NCBI RefSeq assembly: GCF_016801985.1
Contig: NZ_JAEVLS010000005.1
Coordinates: forward strand, 682,001 to 746,000
Source: Steroidobacter gossypii
Lineage (GTDB): Bacteria > Pseudomonadota > Gammaproteobacteria > Steroidobacterales > Steroidobacteraceae
Direction: 5' to 3'
DNA: 64,000 nucleotides
How positions within the stretch are numbered: position 1 is the stretch's first letter; each line of letters begins with the position of its first letter. Of the stretch, positions 43,763 through 53,347 are shown one piece after another. Under the pieces are notes generated by a model. That model made no database searches. It was not told where the DNA came from and worked only from the letters and a program-made list of their open reading frames with translations. Made by a program: the position numbers and the translations under genes.

Positions 43763-44989
43763 TCAGGAAGCTCGCGGCGCCACGGAGAACCGCAGCACCA
43801 TGGTGTTGACGTACGTCTGACCGGGATTCAGGCGCGCGTTGGGGAAATCGTTGCGATTCGGCGAGTCGGGAAACACTTGCGGCTCGAGGCAGAAGCCGTC
43901 GCCCTGCCGGTACACGCGGCGGCTCTTGCCGACGCTGGTGCCGTCCAGGAAATTGCCCGAATAGAACTGCACACCGGGCGCGCTCGCGAGCAGCTCGAGC
44001 ACGCGACCGGATTGCGGATCCTCGACCCGAGCGGCCGGCCGCAACTGGCCAGGCTCGCCATCGACGATGTAGTTGTGATCATAGCCGCGGCCGATGCGCA
44101 GCTGCTCGTCGCTGCCCTGGCGAATCCGCGCGCCAATCGTCTGCGGCTGGCGGAAATCGAATGCGGTCCCGGCGACCGGCCGACGCTCGCCGGTGGGAAT
44201 CAGCGTCTCGTCGACCGGCGTGTACTGGCTCGCGAACAAAGTCAGGCGATGCCCGAACACGTCGCTGGGCGTCGCTTCACCGGCCAGATTGAAATAACTG
44301 TGATTGGTGATGTTGGCGATGGTCGGCTGGTCGGTGCTGGCGCGATATTCGATGGCCAGCTCGTTCTTGTCGTTGAGCGTATAGGTGGCGGTCACGGCGA
44401 GCTTGCCGGGGTAGCCGCCCTCGCCGTCCGCGCTCACATAAGAGAGCACCGCTTTGGCCGGAGAACCCGCGCTGACTGAGTCGATCGTCCACAGCACCTT
44501 GTCGAAGCCGCGCGTGCCCCCGTGCAGGTGATTGGGGCCGTCATTGGTCTCGAGCTGATACTGCTTGCCGTCCAGCGTGAATTTACCGGCAGCGATACGA
44601 TTGGCGTAACGACCGACGGTCGCGCCGAAGTACTGCGGTTTATCCAGGTATTCCTGAGCGGTAGCGTGGCCGAGCACCACGTCCGCCACTTTTCCGTCCC
44701 GATCCGGCACCATCAGCTGCTGGATCACGCCACCCAGCGCAAGGATGCGCACGGACATACCCTGCGAGTTGGTCAGCTCCGCCGACTCCACTTTGCGACC
44801 ATCGGCCAGCGTGCCGAACTCGCCGCGCCGGGCTTCCACCGCGCCCGCTGTACTCATCACACCATTGACCACGAGAACCCCCAACAGCCACCGACTTGCC
44901 CATCCTGCGCCTCTGGAACCTGTATCCAGGGGCGAGACCCTGCCTGCACCGCAAGCGCGAGCCGGCGAAAATAGCTGTTTTTGTGTCAC
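43763..44989 (-). CDS. galM: Exported aldose 1-epimerase (GalM)
   Basis: The product has the GalM beta-sandwich with catalytic His in [13 protein letters not shown] and Glu late ([13 protein letters not shown]), and [16 protein letters not shown] supplying another His. A hydrophobic leader ([17 protein letters not shown]) precedes the domain, so it is probably periplasmic. A GTG at 44989 has a good GGAG site, but an ATG at 45019 is possible. It interconverts sugar anomers before uptake or oxidation. It leads the operon with dehydratase and lactonase, and an operator-like motif lies 40-50 bases upstream. Confidence 0.92.
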   Translation of the reverse strand: MTQKQLFSPARACGAGRVSPLDTGSRGAGWASRWLLGVLVVNGVMSTAGAVEARRGEFGTLADGRKVESAELTNSQGMSVRILALGGVIQQLMVPDRDGKVADVVLGHATAQEYLDKPQYFGATVGRYANRIAAGKFTLDGKQYQLETNDGPNHLHGGTRGFDKVLWTIDSVSAGSPAKAVLSYVSADGEGGYPGKLAVTATYTLNDKNELAIEYRASTDQPTIANITNHSYFNLAGEATPSDVFGHRLTLFASQYTPVDETLIPTGERRPVAGTAFDFRQPQTIGARIRQGSDEQLRIGRGYDHNYIVDGEPGQLRPAARVEDPQSGRVLELLASAPGVQFYSGNFLDGTSVGKSRRVYRQGDGFCLEPQVFPDSPNRNDFPNARLNPGQTYVNTMVLRFSVAPRAS

Positions 44990-45027
44990 GAAACTCCAAC
45001 CGGTGAGAGGGGGACGCATCCATTCTA

Positions 45028-45039
45028 ATACTCAGACAA
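45028..45039 (-). promoter_or_regulatory. Candidate operator/promoter of the galM operon
   Basis: Read on the minus strand this is TTGTCTGAGTAT, identical to the 12-mer upstream of 35818 and oriented the same way towards its gene. AT-rich bases follow it (TTAGAAT), suitable for a -10 element. The remaining intergenic DNA up to 45204 shows no gene. Confidence 0.55.
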
Positions 45040-45204
45040 AATGTCAGCAATTGCCACGCGAATTGTCCACCCTGGACAACCATGAACCTGCCCGGGTCGT
45101 GCTGGTCGCATGGGTGGCCGGCTTTGCCGCTGCCCTGCCTCTAGCGGGAAGGATCACGCACAATTGCGCACCGGCAGTCGCCGTTCCCGCCAAGGAGTCC
45201 TCGA

Positions 45205-46698
45205 ATGAAGGGAAGTCAGAGGTCGATAGGTGCGTATCTGGCGATTGCACTGCTGTGGCTTGCCCCAGCCGTGCCGGCTGAGGAGCTGGTCATCGAGCAA
45301 GTGACCGTCGTCTCGCCACAGCATCCCAAGCCGCAGCCCAGGCAGAACGTGCTGATCCGCGACGGGCGCATCGTGAGCGTCGGCTCTCAGCCTGTCAAAG
45401 CCGCGAGCGGCGCCACGCGCATCGACGGTCGCGGCAAATTCCTGACGCCTGGAATCATGGACTCGCATGTCCACGTCGGCGATGTGCCGGGCCTGGCGTT
45501 GGGTCAGAACGACCCGGCAATGCAATCGCTGGCGGACGCCTACATACGCCAACAACCGCGCAGCTATCTCTATCACGGCGTCACTCAGGTATTGAACCTC
45601 GCAAGCGGCCCCGAGCAGCTCGCCGCTTTCGAAGCTCAACCGCAGCATCCGGACCTGTTCAGCTGCGGCCCCGTGATCGTGCTCGACGGCTATCCCACGG
45701 TGTTCATCGACCCCGCGGTTCGTTATCAAGTCATGCCCGACTACGTTTACGAACCAGCCAACGCCGCCGCGCATCCGCTGCCCAAGGGTGCGGACCCGGC
45801 TCAACACACACCCGAAGTCATCATCGACAAGATCGCCGCCAGCGGCGCACCCTGCGTGAAGATTTTCATCGAAGACGGCTTCGCCGAGGGCACCGGCTGG
45901 CCCCTCATGAGCAAGGAGACTCTGCAGCGCGTGCGAGCCGCAACTCGCAAGCGCGGCTTGACTCTGGTCGCGCATGCGAATGCGATCGACATGCAGCGCA
46001 TCGCGGTCGAAGCGCAGGTCGATGTCATCGCGCACGGCTTGTGGAATTGGAATGAATACTCCAGCGACGAAGGCGTGCCGCCCGCGATCGCCGCGCACTT
46101 GCGCGACATTCATGCCAAGAAGATCGGCTATCAACCCACCATGCGAGTGCTGGCCGCGCTCGCGGATCTGTTTCGCGAAGACACGTTGAAGGATCCGGCG
46201 TACGCCAAGGTCGTACCGGCGCCCCTGCTTCAATGGTATGAAACGCCGGCGGGACAATGGTTCAAGGACGAGATGCGCAAGGGCATGGGCAACCCGCCCG
46301 ACATGAAGGCGATGCATAACTATCTGGTAGTAGGCTCGCGCGGCATGCGTGCGGCCAAATATCTGCACGACCTCGGCCACCCGTTGCTGTTGGGGAGCGA
46401 TACGCCGTCCGCGCCCACCTTCGGCAATCAGCCGGGCTACGACACTTATCGTGAGATGCGCATGATGGCGCAGTCCGGTATTCCTCTGCCCACGATCTTC
46501 CAAGCCGCCACGATCAACAACGCGCGCCAGTTCGGTTTGGACAAAGACTACGGCAGCGTCGAAGCTGGCAAGATCGCGAACTTGTTGTTACTTACCGCCA
46601 ATCCCCTGGAAACCATGCGCGCCTGGACCAGCATCGACCGCATCATCCTGCGCGGCGCAGTCATCAAGCGCGAATCGCTGGCTGCGCCACGCGAGTAG
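45205..46698 (+). CDS. Exported metal-dependent amidohydrolase
   Basis: The 497-residue protein has a signal peptide (about residues 1-25, ending PAVPA) and the amidohydrolase beta-sandwich plus TIM barrel. Metal residues are visible as DSHVHVG (first HxH), AHANA (later His) and LGSDTP (final Asp). Barrel Lys in CVKIFIEDG may be the carbamylated ligand. Family members hydrolyse amide, peptide or lactone bonds; a periplasmic dipeptidase or imidazolonepropionase-like role is possible. A CAAGGAG site precedes the ATG. It stands alone and its substrate is unknown. Confidence 0.9.
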   Translation: MKGSQRSIGAYLAIALLWLAPAVPAEELVIEQVTVVSPQHPKPQPRQNVLIRDGRIVSVGSQPVKAASGATRIDGRGKFLTPGIMDSHVHVGDVPGLALGQNDPAMQSLADAYIRQQPRSYLYHGVTQVLNLASGPEQLAAFEAQPQHPDLFSCGPVIVLDGYPTVFIDPAVRYQVMPDYVYEPANAAAHPLPKGADPAQHTPEVIIDKIAASGAPCVKIFIEDGFAEGTGWPLMSKETLQRVRAATRKRGLTLVAHANAIDMQRIAVEAQVDVIAHGLWNWNEYSSDEGVPPAIAAHLRDIHAKKIGYQPTMRVLAALADLFREDTLKDPAYAKVVPAPLLQWYETPAGQWFKDEMRKGMGNPPDMKAMHNYLVVGSRGMRAAKYLHDLGHPLLLGSDTPSAPTFGNQPGYDTYREMRMMAQSGIPLPTIFQAATINNARQFGLDKDYGSVEAGKIANLLLLTANPLETMRAWTSIDRIILRGAVIKRESLAAPRE

Positions 46699-46829
46699 TT
46701 CCGCCTGATGGCATGACCGCCTCCGGTAACAATGCAAACATTCGTCAGTGGCATTGACGCCGCCCCGGGCTGAGACTATGGAGAGCAAGGAACTACAGTA
46801 TGCGCAGCAGTCACTTGGGGGGCTACCAA

Positions 46830-48590
46830 ATGAGCATGAAGCACGGATCGAAGCTGCTCGGTATCGCCACTGCCCTGGCATTGTCGTCCGGCGCGACCAC
46901 CCCGGCATGGGCGCTCAAACCCGGAGATCGGGTCGATAACTTTCGCTTGTTGGATCACAACGGCGCCTCGCGCGAGCTGTACTACCTGTCGGACATGAAG
47001 GCCGTGGTGCTGATGGCCCAGGGCAACGGCTGCGAAGCCGTGCGCAAATCGCTGCCGGAGCTTCAGGCGCTGCGTGACAAATATCATGCTCGCGGCGTGG
47101 AGTTGCTGATGATCAACTCCAACCTGTCGGACTCACGCGCCGCCATCGGGAAGGAAGCAAAGGCGCAAGGCATCGACGTGCCCATCCTGCTCGATGAAAC
47201 ACAGATCATCGGCGAGTCGCTGGGCATGCAGCGCAATGGCGAGTTGCTGGTGATCGACACTCGGGGCTGGAAAGTCGCATATCGCGGGCCGCTGTCAGCG
47301 GGCGGTACGCCACACGCCGCCAACGCGCTCGAGTCGATCTTTGAAGCCAGGCCCGTGAAGACGGCGCAGGTCGACCCGCCCAAGGCCAAAGGCTGCGATC
47401 TGAAATTCCCCGAGCTGGCTCGCAGAGCCGCGCATGCCAAGATCTCTTACGAGAAAACCATCGCGCCCCTGCTGATCGACAACTGCGTCACCTGTCATCG
47501 GCCGGGCGGCATCGGTCCCTGGCAGATGACCAGTTACGACATGATCAGGGGCTTCAGCCCCATGATTCGTGAAGTCGTGCGCACCGAGCGCATGCCGCCA
47601 TGGCACGTCGATCCGCATTACAACGTGTTCTCCAACGATCGTTCGCTGAGTAAAGAAGAGATCAAGACGCTGGTGCACTGGATCGAAGCAGGCTCGCCGC
47701 GCGGCAGCGGCAGCGATCCTCTGGCCACGCTCGACAAACAATGGCCGGAATGGGCGCTGGGCGAGCCCGATCTGATCGTCGAGATCCCCGGCTTCGATGT
47801 TCCGGCCACGGGCGTGATTCCATATCAAATGCCGATGGTGGAAAACCCGCTGGATCGCGACGTGTGGGTGCGCGCCGTCGATTTCCAACCGGGCGACCGC
47901 ACTGTCCTGCATCACATCATCGCCACCATGGGCGCCAACGCGGAGAGTGTTCGCGATGGCGGTAGTCTCGGCGGGTATGTGCCGGGCGCCGGGCCGATGG
48001 TCCTGCCCGACAACACCGGCGTGCTGGTCAAGCAGGATGCAAAGTTCTTTTTCCAGATGCATTACACGGTGAGCGGCAAGGCCACGCGCGATGTGAGCCG
48101 CATGGGTTTGTATTTCCGCAAAGATGCTCCGCAATATCAGCTGCGCAGCGCCGTGCTGCTCAATCCCAAGCTGAAAATCCCGGCCCACGCCAAGGCGCAC
48201 ACCGAGTCGATGACCAAGACGTTCGAGCACGACGTGGTCGTGTACAACTTGCTGCCGCACGCGCATTTCCGTGGCAAGGCGTCGAAGTTCGTCGCGACCT
48301 ACCCGGACGGGCGCGAGGAAGTGCTGCTGTCCGTGCCGAACTACGACTTCAACTGGCAAACCACGTACGAATTGAAAACGCCGAAGCTGTTGCCCGCCGG
48401 GACCAAGGTCACCCACAGCACCACTTGGGACAACTCGGCTCAGAACAAAGCCAATCCCGATCCCAATCGTGAGGTGCCGTGGGGCCAGCAGACCTGGGAC
48501 GAGATGCTGTATGGGGTGGTTCGCTTCCGCTACGTCAATGAGAGCGACGCGAGCGTGCCGCCGAAAGCCAAGCTGTCACAAGCTCAGTGA
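46830..48590 (+). CDS. Redoxin, cytochrome c and copper monooxygenase-like fusion protein
   Basis: The 586-residue exported protein (signal to about residue 28) combines three modules. Residues 30-180 form a thioredoxin-like redoxin with one cysteine (GNGCEAV) instead of CxxC. Residues 205-295 are a cytochrome c domain with CVTCH at 219-223. Residues 310-580 resemble the copper type II ascorbate-dependent monooxygenase fold, with HHIIAT (361-362), FQMHYT (411) and PHAHFRG (477-479) as copper ligands. Electron transfer from the heme to the copper site is likely. Start at 46830 follows a GGGGGG-type ribosome site. Substrate unknown. Confidence 0.85.
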   Translation: MSMKHGSKLLGIATALALSSGATTPAWALKPGDRVDNFRLLDHNGASRELYYLSDMKAVVLMAQGNGCEAVRKSLPELQALRDKYHARGVELLMINSNLSDSRAAIGKEAKAQGIDVPILLDETQIIGESLGMQRNGELLVIDTRGWKVAYRGPLSAGGTPHAANALESIFEARPVKTAQVDPPKAKGCDLKFPELARRAAHAKISYEKTIAPLLIDNCVTCHRPGGIGPWQMTSYDMIRGFSPMIREVVRTERMPPWHVDPHYNVFSNDRSLSKEEIKTLVHWIEAGSPRGSGSDPLATLDKQWPEWALGEPDLIVEIPGFDVPATGVIPYQMPMVENPLDRDVWVRAVDFQPGDRTVLHHIIATMGANAESVRDGGSLGGYVPGAGPMVLPDNTGVLVKQDAKFFFQMHYTVSGKATRDVSRMGLYFRKDAPQYQLRSAVLLNPKLKIPAHAKAHTESMTKTFEHDVVVYNLLPHAHFRGKASKFVATYPDGREEVLLSVPNYDFNWQTTYELKTPKLLPAGTKVTHSTTWDNSAQNKANPDPNREVPWGQQTWDEMLYGVVRFRYVNESDASVPPKAKLSQAQ

Positions 48591-48988
48591 AACAGCTGCA
48601 GCGCCCGCGGCAGCGATGCCGCGGGCGGCCGCTTGCCTTCCAGGATCGCCGAGATCACCTCGATGCTCGGCGGCAGATCGGCGGGATTGTAGGGCTTGCC
48701 GATGAGGCCCAGCGCCAGCTCGCTGTTCTGAAACGCGGCGGGGTGTTGGGCGCTGACGAACACCGTCGGGACGTGCAGCTCACGCAGACGTCTCGCGAGT
48801 TCAACGCCGTCGCCGGCGTGCATCAAGTCGATATCGATCAAAGCGAGCGAGGGATGTCCGGTGCGTGCCAGCTCCAGTCCTTCTTCGAGCGTCGAGGCCG
48901 GCCCCAAAGTCTTGTGTCCAGCATGCTCCAACTCGGCTACCGTGCTCAGCGCGCAAATCGGCTCATCCTCGACTATCAGAATCAACAT
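48584..48988 (-). CDS. Single-domain response regulator
   Basis: The 134-residue product is one receiver domain: acidic pair in LIVEDEP, phosphoacceptor Asp52 in LALIDIDL, the Ser of VSAQ and the Lys of IGKPYNP. There is no output domain, so it acts through protein contacts, as CheY-like regulators do. The ATG at 48988 is chosen at the domain start. No kinase is nearby. Its end overlaps the convergent fusion protein gene by 7 bases. Confidence 0.93.
   Translation of the reverse strand: MLILIVEDEPICALSTVAELEHAGHKTLGPASTLEEGLELARTGHPSLALIDIDLMHAGDGVELARRLRELHVPTVFVSAQHPAAFQNSELALGLIGKPYNPADLPPSIEVISAILEGKRPPAASLPRALQLFH
48602..48627. terminator. Hairpin inside the response regulator 3' end
   Basis: CGCCCGCGGCA (48602-48612) and TGCCGCGGGCG (48617-48627) form a perfect 11-bp stem with a GCGA tetraloop. 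It lies 12 bases past the stop of the plus-strand fusion gene but within the coding region of the convergent response regulator. It may terminate the plus-strand transcript. Confidence 0.5.
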
Positions 48989-49127
48989 CTTCGTTCGGGT
49001 TGCGGCATCTCCTGAAATGTCAACGTCGCAGATTCGCGAATCGTTCCTGGGCCGATTGCCGAGGGGCGCCCAACTTCGTACGAAAATCAATGACGTAGCG
49101 CGGCTACACTAAGCGGAAGCCGCAACT

Positions 49128-50609
49128 TCAGCGCAGATAGATCGGGTTGCCGATGAGCGCCAGCTTGCCGTCGGCGTCGCGCACGTCGATGCGGATCCAG
49201 TGAGACTTGCCGTCCGATGTTTCTTCGAAGGACCACGAGTGCGTCGCCGCCGGAATGGGCGAGCGTTGCGCGATTGCGCCGTCGCGAATGACTTCGATGC
49301 TGCCGTCGGGGATTTGCTCGACACGCACCGTGAACGTCGCCGGCTGGTTCAGCGGCAGCCGCAGTTCGCCACCCATGCTCACCGTCGACTGGCCGTGCCT
49401 CGCCGTCATCTCCAGCTTACGATCGCGCGTCCCGGCAGTGTCGATGAACACGTTGCCAGCGCGGATGCCTTCGACGATGCCATCGACGCTCAACTCGCGG
49501 GCGTAGACCACCGTCGTCGGGACGCCGACTGTTGCCGCCCGCCTTGATTTGATGTCGTGCGTATCGCTACCGCCGATCGCGGTCAGCCGATGCCCCTTCT
49601 GGAGCTGCTCGTGCCAGAACGGAATGCCGGCGGTCGGGCTATCGACATCGTAGCCATTCACGACTTCGACAGCCTGAACCAGCGAAAGATCCGCCGCGGG
49701 CTGCGGCGACCAGCCGCACCCCATGCAAGCCTCGCCGGTGGGCACGCGTGGATGATTGATCGACACCAGCGCCCCTTTGGCCTTGGCCCGCGTCAGCAGG
49801 GAATTCCAGTCCGGCACCTGCTGGCTGCCCACACGAAAATCGAGCGGCTCGCGCAGGTTGAAGGCGTTGGCGTGGCCCTGGAAGGTGGTCATCTCCATGC
49901 CCGGGATCAACAGCGTTCGATCGAAGTACGGCTGCAGCGCTGTCAGCTCTTTTACATGCGAGTTGGTGTTGTGCTCGGTGACGGCCACGAAGTCGAGGCC
50001 ACGCTCGGCTGCGGCATCCAAGGTTAAAAACAACGGACATGGCACCCGCCTGGTGCCGCTCTTGCTCGCACAGCTGCCATCGCTGTGGCTGCTATGCATG
50101 TGCAAGTCGCCTCGATACCACCCAGCCTCCGCTCGCAATGGCTCTGGCTGCGTTGGCAGGCCGTGCGCGTCGTTGCGCTGGAAGTAAACCTGCGCCGTGA
50201 ACTCGGATGTTTGTCCCTTGCGGATGTTCGGCACACCGAGCAACAGCTGCCAGCGCCCGGGCTGGACCGGGCTGGCTAGATAAGACGGTGTCGCATCGCT
50301 GCTGGACAAGATGAATGACCGTTTGTTTCCTCCGCTCCAGCCGCGGAACTCCGCATCGAAGGTTTCGCCCGGACCGAGCAAACCCACGTCGATCGTGGTC
50401 CGCGCGTCGCGCCCCGTGTAGTCGAAGCGAATCTCCACTGCCTTGACGCCTTCGGGCACCTCGAACGGGAGCAGACGATAAGTTCGGAACGCCGTGTCAG
50501 GAATGGTGTCGCGCAGAACCACGTCTGGTGCTCTCTCCGCTGCCTGTGCGTGCGACCACACGTTTGTCGTACAGAGAAGAACAATGACCAGAAGAGATAT
50601 GTATCTCAT
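49128..50609 (-). CDS. CehA/McbA-type PHP metallohydrolase
   Basis: The 493-residue exported protein (signal to about residue 23) has an N-terminal beta domain (30-160) and then a PHP catalytic domain with YRGDLHMHSSHSDGS, FVAVTEHNTNSH, INHPRVPTG and GGSDTHD, which supply His and Asp metal ligands. This arrangement matches CehA/McbA family proteins, some of which hydrolyse carbamate esters. The two Cys in GEACMGCGW are unusual. It is next to a TonB receptor gene on the same strand, suggesting joint uptake and cleavage of an external compound. Substrate unknown. Confidence 0.88.
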   Translation of the reverse strand: MRYISLLVIVLLCTTNVWSHAQAAERAPDVVLRDTIPDTAFRTYRLLPFEVPEGVKAVEIRFDYTGRDARTTIDVGLLGPGETFDAEFRGWSGGNKRSFILSSSDATPSYLASPVQPGRWQLLLGVPNIRKGQTSEFTAQVYFQRNDAHGLPTQPEPLRAEAGWYRGDLHMHSSHSDGSCASKSGTRRVPCPLFLTLDAAAERGLDFVAVTEHNTNSHVKELTALQPYFDRTLLIPGMEMTTFQGHANAFNLREPLDFRVGSQQVPDWNSLLTRAKAKGALVSINHPRVPTGEACMGCGWSPQPAADLSLVQAVEVVNGYDVDSPTAGIPFWHEQLQKGHRLTAIGGSDTHDIKSRRAATVGVPTTVVYARELSVDGIVEGIRAGNVFIDTAGTRDRKLEMTARHGQSTVSMGGELRLPLNQPATFTVRVEQIPDGSIEVIRDGAIAQRSPIPAATHSWSFEETSDGKSHWIRIDVRDADGKLALIGNPIYLR

Positions 50610-50638
50610 CAGCGCCTCGATGCAGCCCCATCAATAGA

Positions 50639-50662
50639 AAAGGCGGCGCAAGCGCCGCCTTT
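50639..50662 (-). terminator. Intrinsic terminator of the TonB receptor gene
   Basis: AAAGGCGGCGC (50639-50649) and GCGCCGCCTTT (50652-50662) form a perfect 11-bp arm pair. Read on the minus strand the stem is followed by TTTTCTATTG, a usable T run. It follows the receptor stop at 50682 and would separate it from the PHP hydrolase gene. Confidence 0.8.
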
Positions 50663-50681
50663 GAACGCGCACCCGGCAGCG

Positions 50682-53153
50682 TTAGAAGTCCCACTGCAAC
50701 GAGAAGGTGAAGTTCCTGCCGTAGATCGGCCGACCGATGAAGAATGGCGAGTTCGCCTCACCGCTCACGAACGAACCCGCGCGCGGATTGCCCTCTGTGA
50801 GCCCGACCTCGTTCAACAGATTCTCGCCACGCACGTACACCGTCATGCGCTCCATCGGCGACCAGCGCAGATTCGCGCTGAGCACATCGTACGAAGGCAA
50901 CTTCAGCAAGTTGGCCGCATCGGAGTAGCGATCGCCGAAGTACTGATAGTCGAGCTCGAAGCGCAGCGCTTCGTTCAGTTGGATCGCCGGCGTGAGGCGC
51001 GCGCTCACCTTCGGCACTCGCAGCAGCCGATTGCCCGTGAAGTCGAAGGTGACCGCCTCTCCGTTGATTACCTGTGTCTGCACGAAGTCGCCGAACTCGG
51101 GGTTCTGCACCGTCGCGCTGAAGCCGATGTCCAGCCAGTCCGTGGCGTCGATCGCACCTTCGATCTCGACGCCCAACGTCTCGGTGTCCGTGAACACGCT
51201 GACATCATCGTAGCCGCCGGTCACCGGGTTGAAGCGACGATCGCCAAAGCGGAAGCTGTCGTAGTTGGTCTGGAATACCGTGGCGTACAGCGAGAAGCGC
51301 TCGGATTGGTACTTGTAACCGGCCTCGATGAAATCCATGGTCTTCACCACCGGCGTCGCACTGGCGTTGGTGATGTAGTCGCCGACGTTCGGCAGGCGAA
51401 ACGTCGAGGTGTAGCGTGCGAACACGCCCATGCTTTCGAGGAATTGCCAGTTCACGCCGGCCGTCCAGCCGAAGTCGTCGAAATCCGTGTCGAAGCGATC
51501 GAACACGCCGGTGCCGGTCAGCACGTTGTCATCGGCGATGCCTGGCAGGCCGAGATTTCGACCGGCAAAACGCTCGACACTGCCCTCGACATCCACCTGC
51601 TCGTAGCGTGCGCCCAGGTCGATGCGCCACTGTTCATTGATCTTCCATTCATCGGAGATGTACAGCGCCTTGGTCATCGACTCGCCCTCGCCGTTGGCGA
51701 ACTCCGAGCCATAGCGCGTAATGCCGTTCTCCGTCACCGTAGCCAACGGATTGCCCGCCGCATCGACCGCGACATAGTTCAGCAGGCGCGCGTTGTCGCG
51801 GATGTCGATGAGCGCGTTCGCCGAGTACCGCGTGAACTCTTCATCCACCTTGGCCACGTACAGGCCGATGGCGACGTCGTGCTGCTGGCCGCCAACCTCG
51901 AAGTTGCGCATCAGGCGCAGGTCGTTCAGCACTTCTTCCAGAGGCACGCTCACCTGACGCAGCGAGCCATCGGTGATCAGACCATTGCCGTTCTGCGCCA
52001 CCACGTCGAACACTTGGTTCGGCGAGTTCACGTAGCGCAGTTGCACGTCCGCCGCTCCCGGCACCGACGCCAGAATGCCGGCACGCACCGAGTCGAGCCG
52101 CGACCGGCCTGTCACGACGCTGTTGGGAAACAAACCGATGCGCGAAGTCTCCGACTCGCGATAGCGCGTACCATTGCGCAGCTGCCATTCACCCGGCAGG
52201 GCATATTCGAACTGCAACGTGTACTGAGTCAGCTCGACATCGGTGCCCCGATCGATGTCGAGCGGAAATGTTCCGTTGGCATCGCGCAGAGTCACGCGAC
52301 GAGTTTCGGGCCCAGAGAGCGTGCCGTGGTGTTCATCGATGCCTGGGACGCCGACCACGTCGCCATCGCTGTCGTAGGTCAACGGCAAGCCTGTATAGAA
52401 GATGACCTGGTCGTCGATGCGCTTGACGTTGAAGTTCACCGAGCCGCCCTCGAACGAGCGCCCGAGGGCGAAACGCAGCTGACCGCCTTTGTTGGCCGTG
52501 TAGCCCGGATCGCGAACTCCGTCGTCTTCGCGATAGAAGCCACCGAAGCCCAGGCGCCAGTCGCCGACTGGCAGGTTGTACCAGCCATCGATGCGGCGCA
52601 GGCCATAGTCGCTGCTCTGAACCTTGATATCGCCGCCCGCGGTGTCGCTCGGCTTGCGAGTGATGAAGTTCACCACGCCGCCCGGCGCGTTCGACGAGAA
52701 CATCGAGGCCGGACCGCCGCGCACCACTTCGATACGCTCGATCGTGTCGTCCATGCGGAACGACTGATCGGCATTCAACCAGCCGATGCCCGGATCGTGC
52801 TGTACAGGCAGGCCATCCTCCAACATGCCGACCGACGAGAAACCTTCGTCCGGAATGCCGCGCGCACGGATGTTCGCACTCGCTTCGCCGCCGGAGGATT
52901 CGACCCAGAAGCCCGGGACCGAACCCAACGCATCCGCCACACCCAGCGGCGAATCCATGCGCAGCGACTCGGCGCCGATGGTGGTCACGGCGTAGCTGAC
53001 TTCGACTTTACGGATTTCCTCCACGCCCGCGCGACCGGTGACCACGACCTCTTCGATGTCGGGTGCGCCGGAATCCTGGGCATGTGCGAGGCCGATAGCG
53101 AAAGGCAAGGCGAATGCAAGCTGCAAACGAATGGCATGACGGAGCTGAGACAT
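50682..53153 (-). CDS. TonB-dependent outer membrane receptor
   Basis: The 823-residue protein has a signal peptide (cleavage after about residue 25, GLAHA), a TonB box-like EEVVVTGR, the plug domain (residues 40-165, with IERIEVVRGGPASMFSSNAPGGVVNFIT) and a 22-strand barrel ending in FTFSLQWDF with a terminal aromatic residue. It imports a large or scarce nutrient through the outer membrane using TonB energy. No STN domain is present. The ligand is unknown but the neighbouring PHP hydrolase may act on it. Confidence 0.94.
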   Translation of the reverse strand: MSQLRHAIRLQLAFALPFAIGLAHAQDSGAPDIEEVVVTGRAGVEEIRKVEVSYAVTTIGAESLRMDSPLGVADALGSVPGFWVESSGGEASANIRARGIPDEGFSSVGMLEDGLPVQHDPGIGWLNADQSFRMDDTIERIEVVRGGPASMFSSNAPGGVVNFITRKPSDTAGGDIKVQSSDYGLRRIDGWYNLPVGDWRLGFGGFYREDDGVRDPGYTANKGGQLRFALGRSFEGGSVNFNVKRIDDQVIFYTGLPLTYDSDGDVVGVPGIDEHHGTLSGPETRRVTLRDANGTFPLDIDRGTDVELTQYTLQFEYALPGEWQLRNGTRYRESETSRIGLFPNSVVTGRSRLDSVRAGILASVPGAADVQLRYVNSPNQVFDVVAQNGNGLITDGSLRQVSVPLEEVLNDLRLMRNFEVGGQQHDVAIGLYVAKVDEEFTRYSANALIDIRDNARLLNYVAVDAAGNPLATVTENGITRYGSEFANGEGESMTKALYISDEWKINEQWRIDLGARYEQVDVEGSVERFAGRNLGLPGIADDNVLTGTGVFDRFDTDFDDFGWTAGVNWQFLESMGVFARYTSTFRLPNVGDYITNASATPVVKTMDFIEAGYKYQSERFSLYATVFQTNYDSFRFGDRRFNPVTGGYDDVSVFTDTETLGVEIEGAIDATDWLDIGFSATVQNPEFGDFVQTQVINGEAVTFDFTGNRLLRVPKVSARLTPAIQLNEALRFELDYQYFGDRYSDAANLLKLPSYDVLSANLRWSPMERMTVYVRGENLLNEVGLTEGNPRAGSFVSGEANSPFFIGRPIYGRNFTFSLQWDF

Positions 53154-53347
53154 GTACCGTGGCGTCCTGTTTATTGGATCGCAGGCGGGCGCGCCGCTTG
53201 CGATTATCGGGCTGCAGAAATAACGGGCCGGCATGCTCGTTCGGACCCGTTAAGAGTCGATGACAGTCGAGTGACTCGCGCGTGACAATCCGGAACGCAG
53301 GCAACGCGTCGTGTATTAACTCCGGTTCGGGTCACGAGGGATCACTC

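Noticed and set aside
50550-53285. 911-codon open frame on the plus strand
   Set aside because: It lies exactly opposite the TonB receptor gene, is rich in Arg, His and Ala as expected of antisense of high-GC coding DNA, and has no recognisable domain.
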